DNA of 6,324 bases from an uncultured Prevotellaceae bacterium (lineage in GTDB: Bacteria; Bacteroidota; Bacteroidia; Bacteroidales; Bacteroidaceae), in NCBI GenBank assembly GCA_902775075.1, contig CACYKX010000206.1:1-6324 (forward strand), in the 5' to 3' direction. The notes below the pieces were generated by a model. It worked only from the letters and a program-made list of their open reading frames with translations, was not told the origin of the DNA and did not search any database. Position 1 is the stretch's first letter. Every line of letters starts with the position of its first letter. The position numbers and the translations under genes were made by a program. Below are positions 1-6,324 of this stretch, piece after piece.

Positions 1-1
1 A

Positions 2-532
2 ACGTTACATTTAAAGATAGACGATAAAAATAAGGTGGAAAGCGTTACCGTGGATATGCTGGAACCTCGATTTGATGTGACAGAGCAGTTTAATGATGCT
101 TTGGATTTTCAGAATCCTTTGCTCAGCAACAGTGTCATCACACCATTTCTTCCCGGAACTTTTGTTTGTATGGGCAACCCACATTATGTGATCTTTGTCG
201 ATGACTTGAAAGATATCGACATCGCTCGATATGGTAAGATCCTAGAAAACGAGGCTAAATTTCCACAGCGATGCAACATCGAATTTGCGCAACTATTCAA
301 CAAAAACGAAATAAAGACGAGAGTATGGGAAAGAGGGAGCGGCATCACTATGGCATGCGGGACTGGTGCTTGCGCCACAGCCGTTGCTGCCGCCCTTACA
401 TCCCGAACTTCACGAGAGTGTGATATCATCATGGACGGAGGTACACTCCACATTAAGTGGGACGAGACCGATAACCATATTTACATGACCGGTCCTGCGG
501 CCTTTGCCTTTGAAGGTGACATCGACTTATAG
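2..532 (+). CDS. dapF: Diaminopimelate epimerase, C-terminal part (5' end outside the window)
   Basis: DapF interconverts LL- and meso-diaminopimelate in the cytoplasm, the step that yields the meso form used in peptidoglycan and for lysine. The frame is open to the left edge, so the GTG at 35 is an internal valine and not the start; 176 residues are visible out of a usual length of about 265-280. Family motifs are clear: VTVDM near visible residue 15, MGNPH at 57-61, the E-R-G-S-G turn at 110-114 and ACGTGAC at 118-124. The cysteine at visible residue 119 (codon 356-358) is the second catalytic cysteine of the two-base racemase mechanism. The first cysteine, in the N-terminal half, lies outside the window. 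The end, with YMTGPA followed by a short acidic tail, is normal for the family. dapL follows after 36 bases, which fits a shared transcript. The identification is secure; only the truncation limits it. Confidence 0.96.
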   Translation, partial: TLHLKIDDKNKVESVTVDMLEPRFDVTEQFNDALDFQNPLLSNSVITPFLPGTFVCMGNPHYVIFVDDLKDIDIARYGKILENEAKFPQRCNIEFAQLFNKNEIKTRVWERGSGITMACGTGACATAVAAALTSRTSRECDIIMDGGTLHIKWDETDNHIYMTGPAAFAFEGDIDL

Positions 533-568
533 AAATGAAGCAAACTCAAACAATATAAAGAAAAGATT

Positions 569-1813
569 ATGGCATTAGTAAACGAACATTTCCTAAAATT
601 ACCAGGCAACTACTTATTTGCTGATATCGCAAAGAAGGTAAATGCCTATCAAGTTTCTCATCCTAAGCAGAAGGTTATCAGTTTGGGCATCGGTGATGTC
701 ACTCAGCCTTTGTGTCCTGCTGTCATCGAGGCGATGCACAAAGCTGTTGATGAGATGGCACACAAGGCCAGCTTCCGTGGTTACGGACCTGAACGAGGAT
801 ATAACTTCCTTCGCGAGGCTATCATCAAGAACGAATTCTTGCCTCGTGGCATTCATCTCGATCCTAACGAGATCTTTATCAACGATGGTGCCAAGAGTGA
901 TACGGGAAACATTCAGGAAATCGTAAGATGGGACAACAATGTCGGTGTTACCGACCCTATCTATCCTGTCTATATTGACTCTAATGTGATGATCGGTAGA
1001 GCCGGCGTTCTCGAAAACGGTAAATGGAGCAATGTTACCTATATGCCATGTACCGATGAGAATGGTTTCGTTCCTCAAATTCCTGACCATCGCGTGGATA
1101 TGATCTATCTGTGTTACCCTAATAACCCTACAGGTACGGTTCTTCCTAAAGAGGAGCTACGCAAATGGGTGAACTATGCGATAAGAAACGATTCTATCAT
1201 CTTCTATGATGCAGCCTATCAGGCTTACATCCAGGATGATTCCATTCCACACTCTATCTATGAGATACGAGGGGCACGAAAGGTGGCTATCGAATTCAGA
1301 AGTTTCTCTAAGACTGCCGGTTTCACCGGCGTAAGATGTGGATATACCATCGTTCCTAAAGATCTTACTGCCGTCACCGTTGATGGTAAGACTCGCGTAA
1401 GCCTCAACCAACTTTGGGATCGCCGACAGAACACGAAGTTTAATGGTACCAGCTATATCAGTCAACGCGCTGCCGAGGCTATCTATACTCCGGAAGGAAA
1501 GGAACAGGTGAAGGCTACCATTAACTATTATATGGAGAATGCACGCATCATGCGTACACAGCTCACGAAACTCGGATTCAAAGTCTTCGGAGGTGAGAAT
1601 GCTCCTTACCTTTGGGTGAAGACTCCTAATAATACTAGCAGTTGGAAGTTCTTTGAACAGATGCTATATGGCGCTTCTGTCGTCTGCACTCCTGGTGTGG
1701 GCTTCGGTCCTAGCGGTGAGGGATATATCCGTCTCACTTCTTTCGGTGACCGTGAGGATTGTAAGGAAGCCATGCGACGCATTGCCGACTGGATGCTCGG
1801 TTCCAACAAATAA
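569..1813 (+). CDS. dapL: LL-diaminopimelate aminotransferase (DapL)
   Basis: This PLP enzyme converts tetrahydrodipicolinate plus glutamate directly to LL-diaminopimelate and 2-oxoglutarate, bypassing the acylated intermediates of the DapD/DapC/DapE route. The 414 residues match the usual length of about 410. The opening (PGNYLFADI, residues 12-20) and the GDVTQPL stretch near 42 are typical of DapL rather than of aspartate aminotransferases in general. PLP-fold residues are visible: YPNNPTG at 183-189, D214 and Y217 in YDAAY, the Schiff-base lysine K248 in SFSK, followed by GFTGVRCGY, and the substrate-carboxylate arginine R388 in GYIRLTSFG. The ATG at 569 fits because the conserved N-terminus begins just after it. 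It is preceded by an A-rich stretch, not a Shine-Dalgarno sequence, as is common in Bacteroidota. The preceding dapF encodes the next enzyme of the pathway. Function is inferred from motifs and context, with little room for another reading. Confidence 0.97.
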   Translation: MALVNEHFLKLPGNYLFADIAKKVNAYQVSHPKQKVISLGIGDVTQPLCPAVIEAMHKAVDEMAHKASFRGYGPERGYNFLREAIIKNEFLPRGIHLDPNEIFINDGAKSDTGNIQEIVRWDNNVGVTDPIYPVYIDSNVMIGRAGVLENGKWSNVTYMPCTDENGFVPQIPDHRVDMIYLCYPNNPTGTVLPKEELRKWVNYAIRNDSIIFYDAAYQAYIQDDSIPHSIYEIRGARKVAIEFRSFSKTAGFTGVRCGYTIVPKDLTAVTVDGKTRVSLNQLWDRRQNTKFNGTSYISQRAAEAIYTPEGKEQVKATINYYMENARIMRTQLTKLGFKVFGGENAPYLWVKTPNNTSSWKFFEQMLYGASVVCTPGVGFGPSGEGYIRLTSFGDREDCKEAMRRIADWMLGSNK

Positions 1814-1854
1814 ATAACCACAAACACAAATATATTTATTCAACTAATAAAAAT

Positions 1855-4044
1855 ATGGCAAATTTAAGATTTGAAGCAGTTGCAGAGGCTTCTAGAAAGA
1901 GACCTGTTGAGGTTCTTGCTCCAGTAGAACGCCCTTCTGAATTCTTTGGCAAGAAAGTTTTCAATCGCCAGAAGATGTACAAATATCTTCCTGCCGACGT
2001 GTATGCGAAACTTATTGATGTTATTGACAATGGTGCACGCCTCGACCGTAGTATCGCTGACGAGGTGGCTAAAGGTATTAAACAATGGGCTGACGAAAAT
2101 GGCGTAACCCACTATACACACTGGTTCCAACCTCTTACTGAAGGTACTGCAGAAAAGCATGATGCTTTCATCGAGCATGGTGGTAAAGGTGGTATGATCG
2201 AGGAATTTTCTGGTAAACTCCTCGTACAGCAAGAACCTGATGCTTCTAGTTTCCCTTCTGGTGGTATCCGCAATACTTTCGAGGCTCGCGGTTATTCTGC
2301 TTGGGACCCTACTTCTCCTGTATTCATCATCGATGATACACTCTGCATCCCTACAATCTTCATTTCTTATACCGGAGAGGCTCTTGACTACAAGGCTCCG
2401 TTACTTCGTGCCTTGCATGCTGTCAACGTAGCTGCAACAGAGGTATGTCATTATTTCTATCCTGATGTAAAGAAGGTTAATAGTAACCTAGGATGGGAAC
2501 AGGAATATTTCCTTGTTGACGCTGACTTATATGCTGCTCGTCCTGACCTCGTATTGACCGGTCGTACACTGATGGGGCACGACTCTGCTAAAAATCAGCA
2601 GATGGACGACCACTACTTCGGTACTATCCCTGAGCGTGTACAAGCTTTCATGAAAGATCTTGAATTCCAAGCTCTCGAACTTGGCATCCCTTGCAAAACT
2701 CGTCATAATGAGGTTGCTCCTAACCAGTTTGAGCTCGCTCCAATCTTCGAAGAAACTAACCTTGCTGTGGATCATAACATGCTTCTCATGTCACTCATGA
2801 AGAAAGTGGCACGTAAACATGGTTTCCAAGTATTACTACACGAAAAACCTTTCGATGGCATCAATGGTTCTGGTAAGCACAACAACTGGTCACTCTCTAC
2901 GGATACCGGTGTATTGTTGCACGGACCTGGCAAGACTCCAGAGGATAACTTGCGATTCGTTGTCTTCATCGTTGAGACACTGATGGGTGTCTATAAACAC
3001 AATGGTCTGCTCAAGGCTTCTATCATGAGCGCTACAAATGCACATCGTCTTGGTGCTAACGAGGCACCTCCTGCTATCATCTCATCTTTCCTTGGCAAGC
3101 AGTTGAGCGACCTTCTCGAACATATCGAGAAAGCTGACAAGAAAGATTTGTTTAAGTTAGAAGGCAAAAAGGGTGTAGACTTGGATATCCCTGAGATTCC
3201 TGAAATTATGCTCGATAATACTGACCGTAACAGAACTTCTCCTTTTGCCTTCACCGGTAACCGTTTCGAATTCCGTGCTGTAGGTAGTGAGGCTAACTGT
3301 GCTTCTGCTATGATCGTTCTGAACACAGCTGTTGCCGAAGCTCTTACTAACTTCAAGGCCCGTGTTGATGCTTTGATCGCTAAGGGTGAGGATAAGATGA
3401 GTGCTATCATAGATATTGTACGTGAGGACATCAAGACTTCTGCTCCTATCCACTTCGATGGTAATGGTTATAGCGATGAATGGGTAGAAGAGGCTCAGAA
3501 GCGCGGACTCGACTGCGAGAAGTCTTGTCCTGTTATCTTCGAGCGTTACCTCGACCCTGAGAGCATCAAGATGTTCAGTGATATGAATGTCATGCAGAAG
3601 AATGAGCTTGAAGCTCGTAACGAGGTGAAATGGGAAACCTACACGAAGAAGATTCAGATTGAGGCTCGTGTAATGGGCGATCTTTCTATGAACCATATCA
3701 TCCCTGTAGCGACACACTATCAGAGTCAGCTCGCTAAGAATGTAGAAAACATGATCGACATCTTCGGTCGTGACGAAGCTCTGAAGTTATCCGACAGAAA
3801 TATCAAGATCATCCGTGAGATTTCTGAACGTACAGAGCGTATTGAGAAAGGCGTAGAAGACTTGGTTAATGCCCGTAAGGTAGCTAACAAGATAGAAGAT
3901 GAGCACGCTAAGGCTATTGCTTACCACGATACCGTGGAGCCTAAGATGGATGCCATCCGATATGAGATTGACAAGCTCGAGCTTATCGTCAGCGATGAAA
4001 TTTGGACACTTCCAAAATATAGAGAACTATTATTCATACGATAA
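1855..4044 (+). CDS. glnN: Glutamine synthetase type III
   Basis: Makes glutamine from glutamate, ammonia and ATP in the cytoplasm. The 729-residue length separates it from type I (about 470) and type II (about 370) enzymes and agrees with the GSIII known from Bacteroides fragilis; GSIII enzymes form dodecamers. Active-site motifs, placed by analogy with type I: WEQEY with probable metal ligands E215 and E217; NEVAPNQFE at 285-293 with E286 and E293; GSGKHNNWS at 338-346 with H342; and the GSIII signature region 459-478 (NRTSPF...FEFRAVGS) with R460, E472 and R474. The roughly 130-residue helical, charged C-terminal extension ends in LPKYRELLFIR, typical of the family. The start at 1855 gives the expected N-terminus and has an A-rich leader (AATAAAAAT). 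It follows dapL by 41 bases with no terminator between, and is followed by two hairpins. Codons look biased as in a highly expressed gene. No broken or missing key residue was seen. Confidence 0.97.
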   Translation: MANLRFEAVAEASRKRPVEVLAPVERPSEFFGKKVFNRQKMYKYLPADVYAKLIDVIDNGARLDRSIADEVAKGIKQWADENGVTHYTHWFQPLTEGTAEKHDAFIEHGGKGGMIEEFSGKLLVQQEPDASSFPSGGIRNTFEARGYSAWDPTSPVFIIDDTLCIPTIFISYTGEALDYKAPLLRALHAVNVAATEVCHYFYPDVKKVNSNLGWEQEYFLVDADLYAARPDLVLTGRTLMGHDSAKNQQMDDHYFGTIPERVQAFMKDLEFQALELGIPCKTRHNEVAPNQFELAPIFEETNLAVDHNMLLMSLMKKVARKHGFQVLLHEKPFDGINGSGKHNNWSLSTDTGVLLHGPGKTPEDNLRFVVFIVETLMGVYKHNGLLKASIMSATNAHRLGANEAPPAIISSFLGKQLSDLLEHIEKADKKDLFKLEGKKGVDLDIPEIPEIMLDNTDRNRTSPFAFTGNRFEFRAVGSEANCASAMIVLNTAVAEALTNFKARVDALIAKGEDKMSAIIDIVREDIKTSAPIHFDGNGYSDEWVEEAQKRGLDCEKSCPVIFERYLDPESIKMFSDMNVMQKNELEARNEVKWETYTKKIQIEARVMGDLSMNHIIPVATHYQSQLAKNVENMIDIFGRDEALKLSDRNIKIIREISERTERIEKGVEDLVNARKVANKIEDEHAKAIAYHDTVEPKMDAIRYEIDKLELIVSDEIWTLPKYRELLFIR

Positions 4045-4073
4045 TTGTACTCTTCAACTGAAGATATATAATT

Positions 4074-4098
4074 AACCAATCTATTTCTTTTATTGGTT
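4074..4098 (+). terminator. Weak AT-rich hairpin after glnN
   Basis: AACCAAT at 4074-4080 is the exact reverse complement of ATTGGTT at 4092-4098, giving a 7-bp stem with an 11-base loop, 29 bases after the glnN stop codon. It is followed only by GTTTAAG, so there is no real T-tract. On its own it would be a poor terminator; it may protect the glnN mRNA 3' end or be incidental next to the much stronger hairpin downstream. Confidence 0.35.
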
Positions 4099-4112
4099 GT
4101 TTAAGTTTGCGG

Positions 4113-4158
4113 CGGAGCGTAATCGTGAGATTACACTCCGTTTTTCTTATTTTTTTAT
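4113..4158 (+). terminator. Strong intrinsic terminator after the dapF-dapL-glnN block
   Basis: CGGAGCGTAATC at 4113-4124 pairs with GATTACACTCCG at 4129-4140: a 12-position stem with one C/A mismatch, closed by a GTGA loop, which is a GNRA-type tetraloop in RNA. A T-rich tail follows at once (TTTTT at 4141-4145, then seven T at 4150-4156). This is the classic layout of a Rho-independent terminator for transcription arriving from glnN. Its position also argues that coding sequence does not extend upstream of 4172, because an upstream ATG at 4097 would place the whole hairpin inside a protein. Confidence 0.85.
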
Positions 4159-4166
4159 TACCTTTG
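4159..4166 (+). promoter_or_regulatory. Putative Bacteroidota -7 promoter element before the EamA transporter gene
   Basis: TACCTTTG matches the Bacteroidota housekeeping sigma -7 consensus TAnnTTTG exactly. It sits directly after the terminator T-tract and 5 bases before the ATG at 4172. Start sites usually fall a few bases after this element, so the transcript would start at or next to the ATG. I see no convincing TTTG-type -33 element 17-23 bases upstream; only a T-rich run is there. Confidence 0.6.
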
Positions 4167-4171
4167 CAGCC

Positions 4172-5047
4172 ATGGGTAAGAACAATATTGTTTATCATAT
4201 CATCGCTATCATCACGGTGCTCATCTGGGGCGGAACATTCATCAACTCAAAGATTCTGTTACAGCATGGGTTGGAGCCTCACGAGATCTTCGTGCTACGC
4301 TTCCTCTTCGCTTATATCTGTATCTGGTTTATCTCTCCACATCGTCTTTTCGGAGATACCATAAAGGATGAACTGCTCTTCGTATTACTGGGCATCACAG
4401 GAGGTTCCCTCTATTTCATCACCGAAAACCATGCCGTCCAGATAGACTATGTAAACAATGTGTCGTTCATCGTCTGCACAGCACCATTGCTCACCACACT
4501 CCTTGCCCTTAAGTTTCTCAAAAGTGTGAAAGCTACCAAGAATCTCATCCTCGGAGCCATCGCTGCCACCTTAGGTGTAGGATTAGTGGTATTCAACGGT
4601 CATTTCGTTTTGAAACTCAACCCTTTAGGCGATGCTCTTGCCCTTTCTGCCGCACTCTGCTGGGCCGTATACAGCATCCTAATGAAGTTTGTTGCCAACC
4701 GCTACAGTTCTATCTTCATCACACGAAAAGTATTCTTCTACGGTCTCATCACCGTACTCCCCTATTTTCTTCTACGTCCTTGGCAGTTCCCACTCTCCGG
4801 TTTCACCCATCCCGCAGTATGGGGCAACTTACTGTTTCTCGGAACCATCGCTAGTTTTGCCTGTTTCGAACTATGGAGTCTCGTCATCAAAAAAATCGGT
4901 GCCATCCCAGTAAGCAACTACGTATATCTCAACCCGATATCCACCGTCATCGTTTCGGCACTTGTCCTCTCCGAGCCAATGACACCCCTAGCTTATCTAG
5001 GTTCCATCCTCATCTTATTGGGCGTATTTCTATCCAACAAAAAATAG
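4172..5047 (+). CDS. EamA/DMT-superfamily membrane transporter
   Basis: A 291-residue integral inner-membrane protein with about ten hydrophobic helices, roughly at residues 7-25, 37-55, 68-87, 94-113, 124-142, 152-170, 185-203, 217-237, 246-264 and 270-287. This fits two tandem EamA domains of five helices each. Visible family marks are WGGTF in helix 1, an early APLLTTLLAL segment in helix 4, a second-repeat start (GDALALSAALCWAVYS), and YLNPISTVIVSALVLSEP followed by a glycine-rich last helix. DMT carriers export amino acids, metabolites or drugs; the substrate cannot be read from sequence, and proximity to glnN does not settle it. I chose the ATG at 4172 over one at 4097: the upstream 25 codons run through the terminator stem and T-tract, and a promoter element sits directly before 4172. 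The gene is probably its own unit, separate from glnN. Confidence 0.9.
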   Translation: MGKNNIVYHIIAIITVLIWGGTFINSKILLQHGLEPHEIFVLRFLFAYICIWFISPHRLFGDTIKDELLFVLLGITGGSLYFITENHAVQIDYVNNVSFIVCTAPLLTTLLALKFLKSVKATKNLILGAIAATLGVGLVVFNGHFVLKLNPLGDALALSAALCWAVYSILMKFVANRYSSIFITRKVFFYGLITVLPYFLLRPWQFPLSGFTHPAVWGNLLFLGTIASFACFELWSLVIKKIGAIPVSNYVYLNPISTVIVSALVLSEPMTPLAYLGSILILLGVFLSNKK

Positions 5048-5055
5048 AGATATCC

Positions 5056-5073
5056 ACTTATTACCCAATAAGT
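5056..5073. other. Small AT-rich inverted repeat after the transporter gene
   Basis: ACTTATT at 5056-5062 is the exact reverse complement of AATAAGT at 5067-5073, with an ACCC loop. Only two T residues follow the stem, so termination would be weak. The right arm overlaps the promoter-like TAAGTTTG at 5069-5076, so an operator-like role is possible but unsupported. It could be chance in AT-rich DNA. Confidence 0.25.
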
Positions 5074-5076
5074 TTG
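5069..5076 (+). promoter_or_regulatory. Promoter-like -7 element, distal copy before the helicase gene
   Basis: TAAGTTTG is an exact match to TAnnTTTG, located 81 bases before the helicase ATG. The longer string TAAGTTTGCG also occurs at 4102-4111. No clear -33 partner is visible, so this is weaker than the proximal copy at 5109. Confidence 0.3.
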
Positions 5077-5108
5077 CGAAAAGGCAGCATATTCTCAAAA
5101 AGATTGCG

Positions 5109-5116
5109 TAATTTTG
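5109..5116 (+). promoter_or_regulatory. Putative Bacteroidota -7 promoter element before the helicase gene
   Basis: TAATTTTG matches TAnnTTTG exactly and lies 41 bases before the ATG at 5158, which would give a 5' leader of roughly 35 bases. It is in the correct orientation and in non-coding sequence. A good -33 TTTG is not evident at the usual spacing. Confidence 0.5.
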
Positions 5117-5157
5117 CACGCACAAATCTTTGATTTTACAGAAAAGGATATTCGCCA

Positions 5158-5406
5158 ATGATAGATAATCAGGAACTTCAAACAGCTTGGGACTTCGTAG
5201 AGAACACGGGTACCTCCATCTTTCTTACCGGAAAGGCGGGTACGGGAAAGACAACTTTTCTGCGTCGCGTAGTAGAGAAGAGTAAGAAGCGTATCGTCAT
5301 CGTAGCCCCTACAGGTGTTGCTGCCATGAATGCCGGTGGCGTCACTATACACAGTTTCTTCCAGTTACCCCTGTCGCCATTCGTTCCCGAGGCCACAGAT
5401 GCATAA
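5158..5406 (+). CDS. Pif1/RecD2-like SF1 DNA helicase, N-terminal fragment (frame broken)
   Basis: These 82 residues are the start of an ATP-dependent superfamily 1B helicase. Walker A (motif I) is G25-K-A-G-T-G-K31-T-T33, preceded by the hydrophobic strand SIFLT; motif Ia is the region 49-67 (VAPTGVAAMNAGG, then VTIHSFF). The ATG at 5158 is suitable because the conserved opening (LQTAWDFVENTG) begins within a few residues. The frame meets TAA at 5404-5406 just after QLPLSPFVPEATDA, before the Walker B strand, so this piece alone lacks most of the ATPase core and is not expected to be active. The remainder continues in the next frame from about 5399. Removing one base around 5401 would join VPEATD directly to HNRYDFNKEKK and restore one reading frame. 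Either the gene is damaged or the sequence has a one-base error. The cellular role is probably DNA repair or replication; the exact subgroup is not certain. Confidence 0.85.
   Translation: MIDNQELQTAWDFVENTGTSIFLTGKAGTGKTTFLRRVVEKSKKRIVIVAPTGVAAMNAGGVTIHSFFQLPLSPFVPEATDA
5398..5406 (+). other. Frame-break site in the helicase gene
   Basis: In the frame from 5158 the codons here are GAT GCA TAA (stop). The continuing helicase frame is one base further on, beginning ATG CAT AAC. The break therefore equals one extra base, or two lost bases, relative to an intact gene. There is no homopolymer of four or more at the site and no recognisable slippery sequence: tRNA-Asp or tRNA-Ala in the P site would pair poorly after a +1 shift. 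A programmed event is therefore unlikely. Confidence 0.75.
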
Positions 5407-6324
5407 CCGCTATGATTTCAACAAGGAAAAGAAGAAGATTATCCGTACCCTTGATCTGCTGATCATTGATGAAATCTCGATGGTGCGCAGCGACTTGCTC
5501 GATGCCATCGACTCCGTGCTCCGACGTTTCCGTGACCATACACTACCATTCGGTGGTGTACAATTGTTACTCATCGGTGACCTGCAACAACTTACACCGG
5601 TGGTCACTCCTGAGGATGAACGTATCCTCCGTCCTTATTATGACACTCCATATTTCTTCAGCAGTCATGCCCTACGTTCCGTTCCTTATGTCACCATCCA
5701 ACTCACGAAGGTGTTCCGACAGAGTGACGAGCGTTTCATCAAGATTCTCAATAATATCCGTGACGGTCAACCGTCATCAGACGATTTTCAAGTACTCAAC
5801 AATCGCGTGATCAGTGATTTTCATCCAAATGCCAAAGAGGGATATATCCGTCTGACGACACATAACCGACTTGCTGATGCATACAATGAAGGAGAATTGA
5901 ATCGTCTGAATACCGAATTGTACAGTTTCCATGCTGACATCAAAGACGATTTCCCGGAGTACAACTATCCTACCGATGAGACACTTACGCTAAAGGTCGG
6001 TGCACAGATAATGTTCCTCAAAAATGACAATAGCGAGGAGCACCAGTATTTCAATGGTAAGATAGGACATGTGGTATATCTTGCCAAAGACAGAATCGAG
6101 GTACAATGCCCCGGTGATGATTTCACTATAGATGTGGAACCTGAAGTTTGGGAGAACACGAAATATAAACTCAACGAAGAAACCAAGGAGATTGAATCAG
6201 AGGTGATGGGAACCTTCAAACAGTATCCGCTACGACTAGCATGGGCGATAACGATCCATAAGTCACAGGGATTGACCTTTGAGCATGCCATCATCGATGC
6301 CGCACAGAGTTTTGCTTCCGGACA
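5399..6324 (+). CDS. Pif1/RecD2-like SF1 DNA helicase, main part in the +1 frame (cut by the right edge)
   Basis: The frame starting at the ATG at 5399 stays open for 308 codons to the window edge and continues the helicase begun at 5158. Counted from that ATG: motif II (Walker B) LLIIDE at 20-25, with catalytic D24 and E25; motif III GDLQQLTPVV at 60-69; motif IV region KVFRQSD at 104-110; a late TTHN segment near 153-156; and motif V, AWAITIHKSQGLTFE, at 281-295. Motif VI and the C-terminus lie beyond the edge. The preserved motifs and a long open frame show that coding constraint runs right across, so any frameshift is recent, or it is a sequence error. The ATG overlaps the upstream stop (ATGCATAA), so reinitiation could in principle make this part as a separate chain, but it would have no Walker A. 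I treat both pieces as one gene. Visible domains do not show any C-terminal accessory domain. Confidence 0.88.
   Translation, partial: MHNRYDFNKEKKKIIRTLDLLIIDEISMVRSDLLDAIDSVLRRFRDHTLPFGGVQLLLIGDLQQLTPVVTPEDERILRPYYDTPYFFSSHALRSVPYVTIQLTKVFRQSDERFIKILNNIRDGQPSSDDFQVLNNRVISDFHPNAKEGYIRLTTHNRLADAYNEGELNRLNTELYSFHADIKDDFPEYNYPTDETLTLKVGAQIMFLKNDNSEEHQYFNGKIGHVVYLAKDRIEVQCPGDDFTIDVEPEVWENTKYKLNEETKEIESEVMGTFKQYPLRLAWAITIHKSQGLTFEHAIIDAAQSFASG

Noticed and set aside
35..37. GTG as the start codon of the first gene
   Set aside because: The frame is open upstream to base 2 and the upstream residues continue the DapF fold; the first catalytic cysteine region must lie outside the window, so this is an internal valine.
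614..1090. Open frame of 158 codons on the - strand opposite dapL
   Set aside because: It overlaps the conserved DapL N-terminal half entirely and shows no family motif, promoter or leader of its own.
1831..1838. TATATTTA as a possible -7 promoter element before glnN
   Set aside because: It misses the final G of TAnnTTTG and has no TTTG-type partner upstream; too weak to list in AT-rich DNA.
2991..3717. Long open frames on the - strand opposite glnN (147 and 186 codons)
   Set aside because: They lie wholly inside a gene with intact GSIII motifs, have no recognisable domain, and are explained as shadows of its biased codon use.
4051..4065. Short TCTTC/GAAGA inverted repeat just after glnN
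   Set aside because: A five-base stem with no T-tract is expected by chance; the hairpin at 4113-4140 explains termination.
4097..4171. Upstream in-frame ATG giving a 316-residue transporter
   Set aside because: The added 25 codons would be the terminator stem-loop and T-tract plus a promoter element; the hydrophobic EamA start fits the ATG at 4172.
5398..5407. Programmed +1 frameshifting in the helicase gene
   Set aside because: No slippery codon pair or stimulatory structure is apparent, and P-site tRNAs for GAT or GCA would not re-pair well in the +1 frame.
5466..5810. A 114-codon + strand open frame inside the helicase
   Set aside because: It is out of frame with the helicase motifs II to IV that occupy the same bases, and has no domain of its own.

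Overview
The window looks like chromosomal DNA of a Bacteroidota bacterium, most likely a Bacteroidales member of the Prevotella/Bacteroides type. The case rests on four things: a 729-residue type III glutamine synthetase, lysine/diaminopimelate synthesis by the DapL aminotransferase route, start codons preceded by A-rich stretches instead of Shine-Dalgarno sequences, and exact matches to the Bacteroidota -7 promoter element TAnnTTTG in the spacers. The genus is an inference; no rRNA or other marker is present.

All genes lie on the + strand. Positions 2-532 hold the C-terminal two thirds of diaminopimelate epimerase (dapF), cut by the left edge. After 36 bases comes a complete LL-diaminopimelate aminotransferase (dapL, 569-1813), and after a further 41 bases a complete type III glutamine synthetase (glnN, 1855-4044). 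No terminator is visible between these three, so they may be co-transcribed. DapL and DapF catalyse consecutive steps to meso-diaminopimelate, used for peptidoglycan and lysine. DapL takes its amino group from glutamate, which is also the substrate of glutamine synthetase, so the cluster joins ammonia assimilation to diaminopimelate synthesis.

The spacer at 4045-4171 closes this block with a weak AT-rich hairpin and then a strong intrinsic terminator (12-bp stem, GTGA loop, T-tract). A TAnnTTTG element directly before the ATG at 4172 starts the next unit, a ten-helix EamA/DMT-family transporter (4172-5047). The 110-base spacer at 5048-5157 carries two more TAnnTTTG matches and a small AT-rich hairpin.

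From 5158 to the right edge lies a Pif1/RecD2-like superfamily 1 DNA helicase. Its reading frame is broken near 5398-5406. Motifs I and Ia are in one frame, which ends at a TAA; motifs II, III, IV and V continue in the +1 frame from 5399 and remain open to the end of the window. This is either a real frameshift or a one-base sequence error.

I found no mobile element, CRISPR array, RNA gene, defence cassette or evident undescribed system. The points worth a second look are the broken helicase, the nearly leaderless transporter start and the paired promoter-like elements in both spacers.
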